Part shown: positions 50,599-61,011 of the stretch, piece after piece
How positions within the stretch are numbered: the first letter of the stretch is position 1
How the letters are laid out: each line of letters begins with the position of its first letter
DNA from: Propionibacteriaceae bacterium
Lineage (GTDB): Bacteria; Actinomycetota; Actinomycetes; Propionibacteriales; Propionibacteriaceae
Direction of reading: 5' to 3'
NCBI GenBank assembly: GCA_017306015.1
Contig: JAFKJK010000009.1
Span: forward strand, 1-64,000
Length of the DNA: 64,000 nt
Notes under the pieces: generated by a model
What the model saw: only the letters and a program-made list of their open reading frames with translations
Databases searched by the model: none
Told to the model about the DNA's origin: nothing
Position numbers and translations under genes: made by a program

Positions 50599-51486
50599 TC
50601 AGATGTCCACGCCGAAGGCGCGAGCCGCCTGGATGACGCCCGGCCCGATCACGACGATGAACATGGCCGGCATGATGAACAGCAGCAGCGGGAAGATGAC
50701 CTTCACCGGGATCTGCATGGCCCGCCGCTCGGCGTCCTGCCTACGCTCGCGGCGGAGCTCGTCGGCCTGGGCCTGCAGGACGTCCGACAGCGGGATGCCG
50801 TAGGCCTCGCCCTGGATGATGGCGCGGACGAACCGCTCCAGCTTCTCGACGCCGGTGCGCTCGGCGAGGTCGTTGTACGCGTCCCGCCTGGCCATGCCGA
50901 CCTGGATGTCCTGCAGGGTGCGGACGAGCTCGTTGGCCAGGTCGCCCTTGCCGTTGCGGGCCACCCGGGACATGGCGGCATCGAAGCCGAGGCCGGCGTT
51001 GACCGCGATGCTCATCTGGTCGAGGACGTCGGGCAGCTGCAGGCCGATCTTCTCCCGCCGCTCCATGCCCATGCTGTACAACCGCAGTTCCGGCCCGAAG
51101 AAGCCCAGCAGGGTGAGCCCGATGCCGAGCAGCAGTCCCTTGCCACCCGGCATTGCCGGCGTGAGGAGCACCGTCGCCGCGATCCCGGCGAGCGCGAGCA
51201 GGCCCTTCATGGCGAGCAGCCGGTCCACCGGCCACTTCTCCGGACGCCCGGCCCCGGTCCACAGCTTGTGGAGGGTCTTCACCATCGCCGGCGGGGTCCG
51301 CCGCCGGATGGCCTCCATCAGTTCGCTGTTCGACTCCGGGAGGTCCTCGGACTTCTTGTTCTTGTCGAGGTCCCGGTTCAGGTTCTCCAGCACCTGGCGG
51401 CGTCCCGAGCCGGCGAACAGCAGCCACAGCAGGGTCACCAGGGCGGCGAAGATCGCCAGCAGCCCGAGCGCGAAGGGCAGTCCCAT
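50599..51486 (-). CDS. tadC: Tad pilus inner-membrane protein TadC
   Basis: GspF-like platform protein, 295 residues, with a membrane anchor and two more C-terminal segments. Features are LPDVLDQMSIAVNAGLGFDAAM and GIPLSDVLQAQADELRRERRQ. It pairs with TadB. ATG at 51486 lies nine bases after the TadB stop. Confidence 0.92.
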   Translation of the reverse strand: MGLPFALGLLAIFAALVTLLWLLFAGSGRRQVLENLNRDLDKNKKSEDLPESNSELMEAIRRRTPPAMVKTLHKLWTGAGRPEKWPVDRLLAMKGLLALAGIAATVLLTPAMPGGKGLLLGIGLTLLGFFGPELRLYSMGMERREKIGLQLPDVLDQMSIAVNAGLGFDAAMSRVARNGKGDLANELVRTLQDIQVGMARRDAYNDLAERTGVEKLERFVRAIIQGEAYGIPLSDVLQAQADELRRERRQDAERRAMQIPVKVIFPLLLFIMPAMFIVVIGPGVIQAARAFGVDI

Positions 51487-51495
51487 TGTCTGCTC

Positions 51496-52418
51496 CTAGT
51501 ACTTGATGTTGATGAGTTTGCGCATCCACAGGCCGCCGATGGTCATGCTCACCGCACCGGCGGCGATCAGCACGAACCCGATCGGGCTGGCCAGCTGGGC
51601 GATGTACTTCGGGGCGGACATGGCCAGGAACAGGGCGACCACGAACGGCAGAGCCATCAGGATGATGCCGGACAGCTGGCCGTCCGCTGCCAGCGACTTC
51701 ACCTGGCCGCGGAGCTCGGCCCGCTGCCGGATCGTCTTGCTGACCCCTTCCAGGACGTCGGCCAGGTTGCCACCGACCTCACGGTTGATCCCGATGGCCT
51801 GGGTGACCCAGAAGAAGTCCTCGTTCCGCATCCGCTCGCAGACGTCGTCGAGCGCCTCCATCATCGGCCGCCCGACTCGGACCTCGTTGGTGACCCGGGC
51901 GAACTCGAGGCACGTCGGGGCGGCGCCCTCCTGGCCGATGGTGGCCAGCGCCTGGGGCAGGCTGTAGCCGGCGCGCAGGCTGCCGGAGATCATCTGCAGG
52001 GTCTCGTCGAGCTGCTTCTCGAACTTCGCGCGCCGTCGGCTCGCCATGAACGAAAGCCCGACCCGGACGATGATCGGCACCATCAGGGTCAGCAGGAAGC
52101 CCATGATCGGCTGGCCGAGCACCAGGAACACCGCGAAGACGGCGAGCCCGACCGAGAACATGATCACCAGCAGGTCACGGGGGGCGGTGGTGACGCCGGC
52201 CTCCTCGAGGATGGCGGTGAACGAGTTCCCGCGTCCGGCCAGGAACTTGTCGGCCGCGCCGGTGGCGCCGGCCGCGATCCGGGTGATCGCCGTGCCCTGG
52301 TTCTCCGTCCCGATCCGGCGACGGTCCAGCGGCACCTTCTTGCTGGGGATGATCAGCAGCACGATGGCGATCACCGCTGCGAGAGCGATCATCAGCCAGG
52401 CGAGGACCAGTTGGTAGC

Positions 52419-52422
<4 letters not shown>
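51496..52422 (-). CDS. tadB: Tad pilus inner-membrane protein TadB
   Basis: GspF-like platform protein, 308 residues, with paired membrane segments at each end. GspF signatures are DETLQMISGSLRAGYSLPQA and INREVGGNLADVLEGVSKTI. ATG at 52422 overlaps the TadA stop by four bases (ATGA). Confidence 0.92.
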
Positions 52423-53977
<1,555 letters not shown>

Positions 53978-53981
<4 letters not shown>

Positions 53982-55174
53982 GACTTGTCCCCCTTCTTTG
54001 CGAAGTCAAGGAAACGTCGGCCCTTGGCCTGGACCTCGTCGCCGGCGGCGACCAGGTCGACCAGCGCCTTGAGCTGCTTGGCGACCGGGTCCCGGCTGCC
54101 CTGCTGCAGCAGCGGCTTGCCCTGGTTGACCGAGATCGGGACGGCGTTGGACTGCGGCAGTTGCAGGTCGACCTTGCGTCCGATCGAGGCTTCGACGTCG
54201 GCGACCGAGATGCCCCGGCTGGGATGCATGAAGTTGAGCACCACGGCCCGGGAGTCGAGCACGATGCTGATGTCCCGCAGCGTGTCGAGCTCCTTGCGCA
54301 GACCCCGGACACCCGGGACGTCGAGGCTGGTGACCAGGACGAGGATGTCGGTCTGGTCGAGGACGGACAGGGTGTGCTCGCTGAGCCCGGGGGAGGTGTC
54401 GACGACCACGAACTTGAACTGGTCGGCGAGCATGTTCAGCAGGTTGCCCGCCTCCTTGGGGCTGACCGCGTCCGCCGCTGCGGGCGAGTCGGAACCGGGG
54501 ACGACGAACAGGCCGGTCTGGTGCTGGGTCAGGTAGCTCTTCAGCGCGACCGAGTCCCGGGACGCCGGCCCGTGCGCCATGTCCGGGAGCGTGAACTCCG
54601 GGGCGACGTTCAGGGCAGTGGCGACGTCCCCGAAGTGGATGTCGAGGTCGACCAGGACCGTCGAGTTGGGCTCCCGCATCGCGAGCCCCACAGCGAGGTT
54701 GGTGGACACGGTGGTCTTTCCCACACCGCCTTTCGGCGAGGCCACCGTGACCACCTTCCCTCGCTGGGGCGCCGCTGCTCCCGGTGCCCCGGGCTGCGGA
54801 CCCTCAGACGCTGCGTGGCTGGCGGCCCTCTCCAGCGCCTGTTTCATCTCCTCCAGCGGAGCCATCGGATGAACGATGTCGCGGACACCCGCGCGCATCG
54901 CGGCGAGACCGAGCTCGTTGGCCCGGTCCGTGACCAGTACGACCGGGACACCGAAGGACTGGTCGAGATCTGCGGCCAGGCTCAGCCCGTCCTGCATCCA
55001 CTCGACCGGGTCGAGCACCGCGACCGTCGGGAACGGAGCACCCTCCAGCTCGGACATCAGGCTCTGCACGCTCGGCGGGAACGGGTCCGCCGCGAGCGCG
55101 TACGCGTCGGGGCCCCACGACTGTTGCACGAGCGAGACGACCCTGGGATTGCGACTGACTACCAGTGCGCTCAT
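53978..55174 (-). CDS. tadZ: Tad pilus localisation protein TadZ (CpaE)
   Basis: 398-residue MinD/ParA-like ATPase with an N-terminal receiver-like domain (LDPVEWMQDGLSLAADL). The deviant Walker A SPKGGVGKTTVSTNLAVGLA (around residue 143) and the VVVDTSPGLSEHTL Walker B are intact. TadZ marks where the pilus machine assembles. ATG at 55174. Confidence 0.92.
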
Positions 55175-55178
55175 GGCA

Positions 55179-55817
55179 TCACTCCAGGATCTGCGTGACC
55201 GTCATGGGGGAGGTCGATGCGGAGTCCTTGGAGGACACGACGAGCCACAGGTTGGCCTGCGTTCCGAGGATCACCCTCTGGACGTCCTTGGGCGCCAGCG
55301 CGAGGGTGACCGAGTCCGGTGTGGACGTCACGACGAGGATCGACGGCAGGATCAGCTGGTTCTTGCCCTTGACGGTCACGTAGGCCGCGACCTTCTGTCC
55401 GGGCTCGAGCTGGCCGCCGGCGGCATGGGGCGCGTCGAGCGCGACCGTGAGCAGCTGCATGTTGTTCGGAACCTTGACCCCGTCCTTGTCGGACGTGTGC
55501 GGTTCGGCGAACCTGGCTGGCAGGATCTGCTCGCCGACCTCCAGCTGCGTGGTCGCAGCGAGGTTCTTGACGCTGTCCAGGTCGGCGAGGGCGCCGGGGG
55601 CGACTGCCGAGGACGGGATCTGCCGGCTCTCGACGTACGCGCCGAGTTGGCTGCCGAGGGTACCCACCGGCACCTGGGTGGTGACGACGAGCACGTTGGT
55701 CGGCTGGAGGCCGGACATGGCCCGGGCGTCCGCTGTGGACACCCAGTTGAACAGCAGCAGGGTGCCGATGCCGGCCAGGACCACTGCCACCAGGGCTGAG
55801 ATGAGACGACGTTGCAT
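55179..55817 (-). CDS. rcpC: Pilus assembly protein RcpC/CpaB-like
   Basis: SAF-domain protein: one N-terminal membrane segment (VAVVLAGIGTLLLFNWV) followed by PTNVLVVTTQVPVGTLGSQL and the SAF-like GQKVAAYVTVKG and ILVVTSTPDSVTLALAPKDV strands. ATG at 55817 gives 212 residues and is first in the rcpC-tadZABC-tadV operon. Upstream GTG at 55826 is possible. Confidence 0.85.
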   Translation of the reverse strand: MQRRLISALVAVVLAGIGTLLLFNWVSTADARAMSGLQPTNVLVVTTQVPVGTLGSQLGAYVESRQIPSSAVAPGALADLDSVKNLAATTQLEVGEQILPARFAEPHTSDKDGVKVPNNMQLLTVALDAPHAAGGQLEPGQKVAAYVTVKGKNQLILPSILVVTSTPDSVTLALAPKDVQRVILGTQANLWLVVSSKDSASTSPMTVTQILE

Positions 55818-55956
55818 GTGGGAAACCGCCTGTATCAACGGAGGTTGGGGTTGCGGCTCACTGGCCGCCGGGTCATCGGTTCCCACCGCCAGCGGGCACC
55901 GATGCGGTATAGCAGGTTCACGTGTGTTCTTGGAGCCATTCCTGTCGGCCGGCTAT

Positions 55957-55976
55957 TGTCCTCCTTTTGGGGGACC
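55957..55976. promoter_or_regulatory. Tad palindrome, rcpC promoter, site 1
   Basis: TGTCCTCC-TTTT-GGGGGACC. A member of the GC-rich palindrome family with consensus TTGTCNCCC-N4-GGGTGACAA. It lies ~140 bases upstream of rcpC and its centre is 70 bases from site 2. Confidence 0.7.
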
Positions 55977-56026
55977 GGCCGAGCTCGACGACTCAGGTTG
56001 ACTGGGTCATTGGTGGGGGGAAGAAA

Positions 56027-56046
56027 TGTCCCCCTTTGGGGTGACC
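56027..56046. promoter_or_regulatory. Tad palindrome, rcpC promoter, site 2
   Basis: TGTCCCCC-TTTG-GGGTGACC, arms mostly complementary. The centre is 70 bases from site 1. Confidence 0.7.
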
Positions 56047-56097
56047 GACGATGTGGGCGCCGACCAGCTTTCTGCCTGCTCAGCACCTGGAGGTGCC

Positions 56098-56135
56098 GTG
56101 AGGCACTCCGGCCGGGGGGACTCGGAGTGCCTCAC
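56098..56135. terminator. Terminator hairpin downstream of flp1
   Basis: GTGAGGCACTCCG pairs perfectly over thirteen bases with CGGAGTGCCTCAC across a 12-base loop. It is 20 bases beyond the flp1 stop. Confidence 0.8.
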
Positions 56136-56154
56136 GCAGGCTCTTGCGGCACGC

Positions 56155-56331
56155 TCAGATCTTGCCGGCCACGCCGTTGAACATGCTGCTCAGGTTGGTG
56201 CCGAGCAGGGTGACGACGGTGATGATCACGGCCGCGATCAGCGCGACCATGATGCCGTACTCAACGGCGGTCGCACCGCGCTCCTTGGTGGCGACGACAG
56301 ATCCGACGACCTTCGCGGGGAGGTTCTTCAT
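56155..56331 (-). CDS. flp: Flp type IVb major prepilin, copy 1
   Basis: 58-residue Flp prepilin. A short leader ends at Gly19; the mature N-terminus ATAVEYGIMVALIAAVIITV has the Glu+5 and Tyr+6 of Flp pilins, and the hydrophobic segment fills the rest. The C-terminus is FNGVAGKI. It differs from copy 2 at only a few residues. ATG at 56331; its own strong terminator and promoter suggest a monocistronic, highly expressed unit. Confidence 0.93.
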   Translation of the reverse strand: MKNLPAKVVGSVVATKERGATAVEYGIMVALIAAVIITVVTLLGTNLSSMFNGVAGKI

Positions 56332-56479
56332 GGGAGTTGACCCTTTCGATGTGGGATAGGTTTCCGCGGTTGCTCTCGGCTTGCCATCCTCTCCGGGAGC
56401 TTCCACGAGCAAGATTGCACTGCGCCGCGCCGCGCTGTCAAAAGGTTTTCGGGCAAATCGCCGTATTCTCCACTAACCC

Positions 56480-56531
56480 GTCCCCGCCGGGGGGACTGCA
56501 ATGCCCGACTAATGTCCCCCGTTCGGGGACA
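56480..56531. promoter_or_regulatory. Tad palindrome pair, flp1 promoter
   Basis: Site a is GTCCCC-gcc-GGGGGGAC (56480-56496). Site b is TGTCCCC-cgttc-GGGGACA (56513-56531). Centres are 34 bases apart. The pair lies 39 and 72 bases upstream of the -35, which fits an activator better than a repressor. Confidence 0.7.
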
Positions 56532-56953
56532 TATTGCCGCTCAGGGACGGGGTGCGCCGCTGCCGGCGACCCTGGCCTGCTGGCAGCCAGCCCTGGCCAA
56601 TCGGGCCGGGAGAGCTGCGGGGTGCCCGCTGCTCACGCGGTCCGGGAGCGCTACGACCGCTCCACGGACAGGTCGGCAGCGACACGATCCGGACCGGTGC
56701 GGACTGGAGGACGCAGGCAACGATCGGCACCTCTCGCACGCGATCTGCCCGACCACGCCGGGCGCCGACAGCAATACCTGCGACGCATTTCTGGTCGGCA
56801 ACTCGGAAACTCCGGGCCTGCGCTGCGGGACAGGCTGGCGGAGCGCTGGGCGTCGTTCCTGAGCACTCGGCGCCGGGCGTCATTTCGGAGCGCCCGTCCG
56901 GAGGGCGCCCGCCGGAGTCCTTTCTCGCCCCGGATTCCGCACGCGCACGGCAA

Positions 56954-56986
56954 CGCGCCCCGGCCAATTCCAGTGGCCGGGGCGCG
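56954..56986. terminator. Terminator hairpin downstream of flp2
   Basis: CGCGCCCCGGCCA pairs perfectly over thirteen bases with TGGCCGGGGCGCG across ATTCCAG. It is 20 bases beyond the flp2 stop at 57006, matching the arrangement at flp1. Confidence 0.85.
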
Positions 56987-57005
56987 GTGCGAGCTGATCG
57001 ACGGT

Positions 57006-57182
57006 TCAGATGCTGCCGGCGACGCTGTTGAACATGCTGCTCAGGTTGGTGCCGAGCAGGGTGACGACGGTGATGATCACGGCCGCGATCAGCGCGACCA
57101 TGATGCCGTACTCAACGGCGGTCGCACCGCGCTCCTTGGTGGCGACGACAGATCCGAGGACCTTCGCGGGGAGGTTCTTCAT
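57006..57182 (-). CDS. flp: Flp type IVb major prepilin, copy 2
   Basis: 58-residue Flp prepilin almost identical to copy 1 (differences at residues 9, 52 and 57: L for V, S for G, S for K). The identity continues ~30 bases upstream of the ATG through the ribosome site. Own promoter and terminator. The pattern is a recent duplication or gene conversion. Confidence 0.93.
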   Translation of the reverse strand: MKNLPAKVLGSVVATKERGATAVEYGIMVALIAAVIITVVTLLGTNLSSMFNSVAGSI

Positions 57183-57328
57183 GGGAGTTGACCCTTTCGA
57201 TGTGGGATAGGTTCGACGGCTGCCCTCGGCCCGCAATCCTCTCCGGGAGCTTCCACTATCAGGCTGATCCGGGCTACGCCGTATTGTCAAAGGATTCCTC
57301 GTCGAATCCGGATTCGTCGCCCTTCGCC

Positions 57329-57380
57329 GTCCCCGACAGGGGGACCCGGACGTCTGGCGAATGTCACCCTTTTGGGGACA
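57329..57380. promoter_or_regulatory. Tad palindrome pair, flp2 promoter
   Basis: Site a is GTCCCC-gacag-GGGGAC (57329-57345). Site b is TGTCACCC-tttt-GGGGACA (57362-57380). Centres are 34 bases apart, the same as at flp1, and the offset from the -35 is the same within one base. Confidence 0.7.
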
Positions 57381-57494
57381 TATCCACTCGGGCCTTTTTG
57401 CCTGCGGTGCCGGCGTCCCGGCACGGCCGGGTGCCGTGGCCGGGTCGTCGGGCCCGGCCGGCAGGGACGGACTCGACCGTGGGGTTGCCAGGCG

Positions 57495-57516
57495 TTGTCC
57501 TCCTTACGGGTGACAA
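57495..57516. promoter_or_regulatory. Tad palindrome, tadE promoter, site 1
   Basis: TTGTCCTCC-TTAC-GGGTGACAA with eight of nine arm positions complementary. The centre is 68 bases from site 2. Confidence 0.75.
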
Positions 57517-57562
57517 ATGGCTGGAGAAAACGCCTCCACCGGCCCCGCGAGGCGCAATTCTA

Positions 57563-57584
57563 TTGTCGCCCGAGCGGGTGACAA
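57563..57584. promoter_or_regulatory. Tad palindrome, tadE promoter, site 2
   Basis: TTGTCGCCC-GAGC-GGGTGACAA with eight of nine arm positions complementary, the clearest of the eight sites and closest to the consensus. Confidence 0.75.
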
Positions 57585-57712
57585 AAGCGCCCGCAGTGTC
57601 GTTTTGAGGCGCTCTGATGCTGATGTGCCGGGCCCTCCAAGTGGACGTTGACTAGGTGAGATACGGCCCGCGGGGGCCGATCTCGACTGGATCGCGAGTT
57701 CCGCAAAACTCG

Positions 57713-57742
57713 TTGACACTGCTTGCGCGGCCCTCCTACACT
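57713..57742 (+). promoter_or_regulatory. Predicted tadE promoter
   Basis: TTGACA (57713-57718) and TACACT (57737-57742), spacer 18, end 49 bases before the tadE start. This is close to the housekeeping consensus for actinobacteria. Confidence 0.7.
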
Positions 57743-57791
57743 GCGAATTGAATTCTGGGCCGAGCTATCTGTATTCAACTGAGGGGTTCGA

Positions 57792-58241
57792 ATGCGAGCA
57801 CTACGTTCCCGGTCGCCTGAGCGCGGCGCGGCAGCACTCGAGTTCGCCCTCGTTGCGCCGGTACTGATCCTGATGATCATGGGCATGGTCGACTTCGGCA
57901 TGGTCGTCAACGCCCAGGCGGTGGTCGCCAACGGTGCTCGTGACGGAGCCCGGGTGGCCAGCCTCAACGGCTCCGAGGCGAACGCGAGGGCGGCGGCGCT
58001 GAAGTCCGCGAGTTCGCTGGGCGGAGCGGCACCGACGGTCAGCGTCCAGTGCTTCACCGACATCACCGCGACCACACCCTGCACCGGCGCGAACTACGAC
58101 GTGGCCAAGGCGGCCGGCAACATCGTCCGGGTCACGGTCACCTACACCTATACCTGGATCACCCCGCTACCCACCTGGATCGGCCGCGGACCGACCCAGA
58201 CCATTTCCAAGGTCAGCTTCATGCGAATCGAGTCCACATGA
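57792..58241 (+). CDS. tadE: TadE-family pseudopilin
   Basis: 149-residue minor pseudopilin. Processing site SPERG/AAALEFALVAP with Glu at +5 after Gly12, followed by a hydrophobic segment and a periplasmic/extracellular part. ATG at 57792; stop overlaps the tadG start (ATGA). Confidence 0.9.
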   Translation: MRALRSRSPERGAAALEFALVAPVLILMIMGMVDFGMVVNAQAVVANGARDGARVASLNGSEANARAAALKSASSLGGAAPTVSVQCFTDITATTPCTGANYDVAKAAGNIVRVTVTYTYTWITPLPTWIGRGPTQTISKVSFMRIEST

Positions 58242-59980
58242 CGAATCCAGCCTGGTTGAGCCGTGCCAAACGGGTGATCCGGGACGGGGAGCGTGGCGTC
58301 AGCGCCGTGATCCTCGCCCTGTCGATGACCGTGATGATGGGCGCCGCAGCGATCGGTTTCGACATCGCCAAGCTCTACTACGAGCGCCAGATGGTGCGCA
58401 ACGCCGTCGACGCGGCCGCCCAGGCGGGCGCCGCCCAGCTGCCCACGGCCGGCTCGGCCGCGGCCACGGCCCTCCGCACGACGGTGAAGCAGCTGGCCTC
58501 ACTGAACTTCCCGGACCTGCCCTCCAGCGCGGTCACCGTGAGCTTCCTCTGCGTAGTCGCGAACAAGAGCGGCGTCGCCGGGACCATCGCCGCCGGCGCC
58601 GTTGTCGACGCCGCGCAGATCCCCGCCACCTGCAACCCGGGCACCTACGCGGCAGCCGACGTGAAGTGCAGCGCCAGCTCGTGCGCGATCCCGTGCCCTG
58701 ACTCGGCCACCTGCAACGCGGTCACCGTCTCGGCCAACAAGCGGGTGGACTTCGTGTTCGCGCCCGCGATCAACATCAACTCGGCCAACACCGGCGCCGT
58801 GACGACCCTGTCCTGCCGCGGCAGCTGCGGCGGCCAGGCGCCGCCGAACCCGATGAACGTCGTGGTGATGGCCGACCGGACGCCGTCCATGCACCCCAAC
58901 TACGGTGCGCCCACCGGCGCCTTCCAGGCCCTGAAGGACGGCATCGAGGGCATGCTCCAGAACATGACGCCGAACCAGCAGTACGTCGCCTTCGGCGCCC
59001 TCCACAAGAGCACCAACGTCTCCGTGACCTCAGGGACGGACAACCTCACCCAACCGTTGCCTTCCGGCGCCAAGATCTTCAACGAGAACACGACGTCCAA
59101 CACCTACTGCGACGCGTGGAAGGTGGGCAAGTCCAAGATCGACGCCAACTGCACCCACTGGACGACCACGACGACCACCACGCGCACCAATGAGTTCGCC
59201 GGCTCCTGGGTACCCGTCGACTTCACCAAGAGCTACCTGACGTCCACCGGTGCTCTGAGCACCACCAGCGACCTGTACTCCAGCGTCCACAACCTGACCT
59301 ACTCGAACCTGACCTCGGGCGGCAGCTACGTCTACAACAAGATGCTGAACTCCGACGGCACCTACGACAACGCCGGCACGGGCACCCACCTCGCGGCAGC
59401 GTTGAAGGGGGCCGCCCGCTACCTGCTCTCGAAGGTGGACAGCCACAACTACATCGCCGGCCTGGACTCCGACAACTACCGCAAGGATCTCGACATCCCG
59501 GTGAAGAACGTGATCATCTTCGAGACCGACGGGCAGCCGGACGAGATCTTCACCGACGCCACCAGCGATTCCGACTCGGCGCTGTCGCTGGGCAACTCCG
59601 ACGACATCGGCAACAAGAGCGACGACTACCGCGCCTGCGAGAACTTCAAGCGGGTCGCGGAACAGGTCAAGGCGGCCGGCATCCTGATGGTGACGATCGG
59701 CTTCGGGACCGTGAACAGCGCGTCCTGCAGCAACTCCCGCCAGAGCGCGACGGCCCGCTCGGTGCTCGCCTACGCGGCGTCGACCCAGGCGTCGGTCACC
59801 GGGACGGGGACCGCTGACAGCAACTGCAGCACGCCCCCGCAGATCGCGGCCGAGAACAGCGACTCCGACTACTACTACTGCGCGGCGTCGGCCAACGACC
59901 TGAAGAGCGTCTTCGCGGCGGCCATGGGCAGCATCAGCGGCGGCACCAAGTACATGGCGATCGACGGCCTGAGCGACTGA
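58238..59980 (+). CDS. tadG: TadG-like protein with von Willebrand A domain
   Basis: 580-residue protein with a TadE/TadG-type N-terminus (GERGVSAVILALSMTVMMGAAAIGFD in segments) and a large extracellular part. The vWA-like domain starts near residue 206 with VVVMADRTPSM; the metal site reads DxTxS (Asp213, Thr215, Ser217) in place of DxSxS. A Ser/Thr/Asn-rich stretch (residues ~265-380) and a vIIFETDGQPDE strand follow. Several cysteines suggest disulfides. Likely a pilus-tip or surface adhesin. ATG at 58238 overlaps the tadE stop. Confidence 0.87.
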   Translation: MTNPAWLSRAKRVIRDGERGVSAVILALSMTVMMGAAAIGFDIAKLYYERQMVRNAVDAAAQAGAAQLPTAGSAAATALRTTVKQLASLNFPDLPSSAVTVSFLCVVANKSGVAGTIAAGAVVDAAQIPATCNPGTYAAADVKCSASSCAIPCPDSATCNAVTVSANKRVDFVFAPAININSANTGAVTTLSCRGSCGGQAPPNPMNVVVMADRTPSMHPNYGAPTGAFQALKDGIEGMLQNMTPNQQYVAFGALHKSTNVSVTSGTDNLTQPLPSGAKIFNENTTSNTYCDAWKVGKSKIDANCTHWTTTTTTTRTNEFAGSWVPVDFTKSYLTSTGALSTTSDLYSSVHNLTYSNLTSGGSYVYNKMLNSDGTYDNAGTGTHLAAALKGAARYLLSKVDSHNYIAGLDSDNYRKDLDIPVKNVIIFETDGQPDEIFTDATSDSDSALSLGNSDDIGNKSDDYRACENFKRVAEQVKAAGILMVTIGFGTVNSASCSNSRQSATARSVLAYAASTQASVTGTGTADSNCSTPPQIAAENSDSDYYYCAASANDLKSVFAAAMGSISGGTKYMAIDGLSD

Positions 59981-59981
59981 G

Positions 59982-60015
59982 CGGACGGAGTGGGAACCCG
60001 TCCCCGCTCCGTCCG
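59982..60015. terminator. Hairpin downstream of tadG
   Basis: CGGACGGAG pairs over nine bases with CTCCGTCCG across a 16-base loop, immediately after the tadG stop and ahead of the converging amidase gene. Confidence 0.6.
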
Positions 60016-60044
60016 GTCCACCGGCCGCGCCCGGCCGGAACGCG

Positions 60045-60911
60045 TCAGCCCAGGAAGTCCTCGATGCCGTCGGCCAGCGCGACCGCTGCCCGGGTGCGCC
60101 AGGACGGCGAGGTGAACAGCTTGGCGTCCTTCGCGTTCATCATGTTGCCCATCTCGACCATGACGGCGGGCACCTCGGCGAAGTTCAGCGTCCCCAGGTC
60201 GGAGCGGACGCTGAACGCGGTGCCCTTGCCGATGTAGTTCGAGCGCGGAATCCCGGCCTCGCGCTGGACGGCCTCGCGGACGTCGGCGGCAAGCCTCCTC
60301 GACTTCGCGTAGACGGCCTTGCCGCCGTGCATCACCGGGGCCATGATCACGTGGAAGCCGCGATGGGTCCTGCCGAGGTTCCCATCGGCATGGATCGAGA
60401 TCAGCAGGTCGGCGTGCAGGCCGTTCGCCAGACTCGCCCGCCGGTCGACGCACGGACCCTTGCCCCGGTCGCTGCTCCGGGTCAGCCGGACGGTGGCGCC
60501 GCGTTCGGTCAGCGCCGCGGCCAGCGCGTTGGCCTGGGCCCAGTTGTAGGCGTGTTCGGCGTAGCCGCCGCGCGTCGCCGTCCCGGAGGAGTTGCACGCC
60601 TTGCGGTGACCGTTCCCATCCGGCACCTTGCGGTAGCCGTACTTCGCGGTCCAGCCACCGTTGTGGCCGGGGTCGATCACGATCGTCCGCCCGGCCAGCG
60701 TCCCGGCGGTTGGCGCGGTGGTCGGGTCGGCGCTCACCGACGCGGCCGGCGAGGCGGCAGGCGACACCGCCCGCGTTCCGCTCGTCACCGTCGGCTGCGA
60801 GGAGGCCTGCCGCGGCCCGGCCGAGGCCTCGGACACCTGCGCGGAGCAGCCGGTGCCGAGCAGCAGCCCCGCCAGCACCGCCGCCACACCGCGGGCGGCC
60901 GTCGACGACAT
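60045..60911 (-). CDS. N-acetylmuramoyl-L-alanine amidase (Amidase_3) lipoprotein
   Basis: Zinc amidase that cleaves between muramic acid and the peptide stem, 288 residues. A lipoprotein signal with lipobox LGTGC at Cys22 and a Ser/Thr/Pro-rich spacer precede the catalytic domain: IVIDPGHNGG, GGYAEHAYNW, SIHADG and the glutamate in VMVEMGNMMN carry the metal and catalytic residues. ATG at 60911. Confidence 0.9.
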   Translation of the reverse strand: MSSTAARGVAAVLAGLLLGTGCSAQVSEASAGPRQASSQPTVTSGTRAVSPAASPAASVSADPTTAPTAGTLAGRTIVIDPGHNGGWTAKYGYRKVPDGNGHRKACNSSGTATRGGYAEHAYNWAQANALAAALTERGATVRLTRSSDRGKGPCVDRRASLANGLHADLLISIHADGNLGRTHRGFHVIMAPVMHGGKAVYAKSRRLAADVREAVQREAGIPRSNYIGKGTAFSVRSDLGTLNFAEVPAVMVEMGNMMNAKDAKLFTSPSWRTRAAVALADGIEDFLG

Positions 60912-61011
60912 GGCCTCAGTCAACCACACGCGCCAACCTCGCCCCCCTTCGGCGGGACGAGACGGGAATGCCGCTCCCCGGCACCGGGTTGCAGCCTGGT
61001 GAGGAGGCGAC

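Larger units (their letters stand above)
55818..56154. other. Intergenic region before rcpC
   Basis: 337 bases with no gene. It contains two copies of the tad palindrome (55957-55976 and 56027-56046) and the flp1 terminator hairpin (56098-56135). Confidence 0.6.
56332..57005. other. Intergenic region between the two flp genes
   Basis: 674 bases. Next to flp1 it carries a conserved TTGACA -35 on the minus strand (56436-56441, seen as tgtcaa), then the palindrome pair 56480-56496 and 56513-56531. Next to flp2 lies its terminator hairpin (56954-56986). Between 56540 and 56950 I see no supported gene; short frames there lack ribosome sites and similarity. Confidence 0.6.
57183..57791. other. Intergenic region between flp2 and tadE
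   Basis: 609 bases between divergent genes. It holds a TTGACA -35 for flp2 (57285-57290 as tgtcaa), the flp2 palindrome pair (57329-57380), the tadE palindrome pair (57495-57584) and the tadE promoter (57713-57742). No further gene is supported. Confidence 0.65.

Noticed and set aside
56540..56950. Short open frames between the flp genes
   Set aside because: They overlap each other in several frames, are Arg-rich and have no ribosome sites or motifs.
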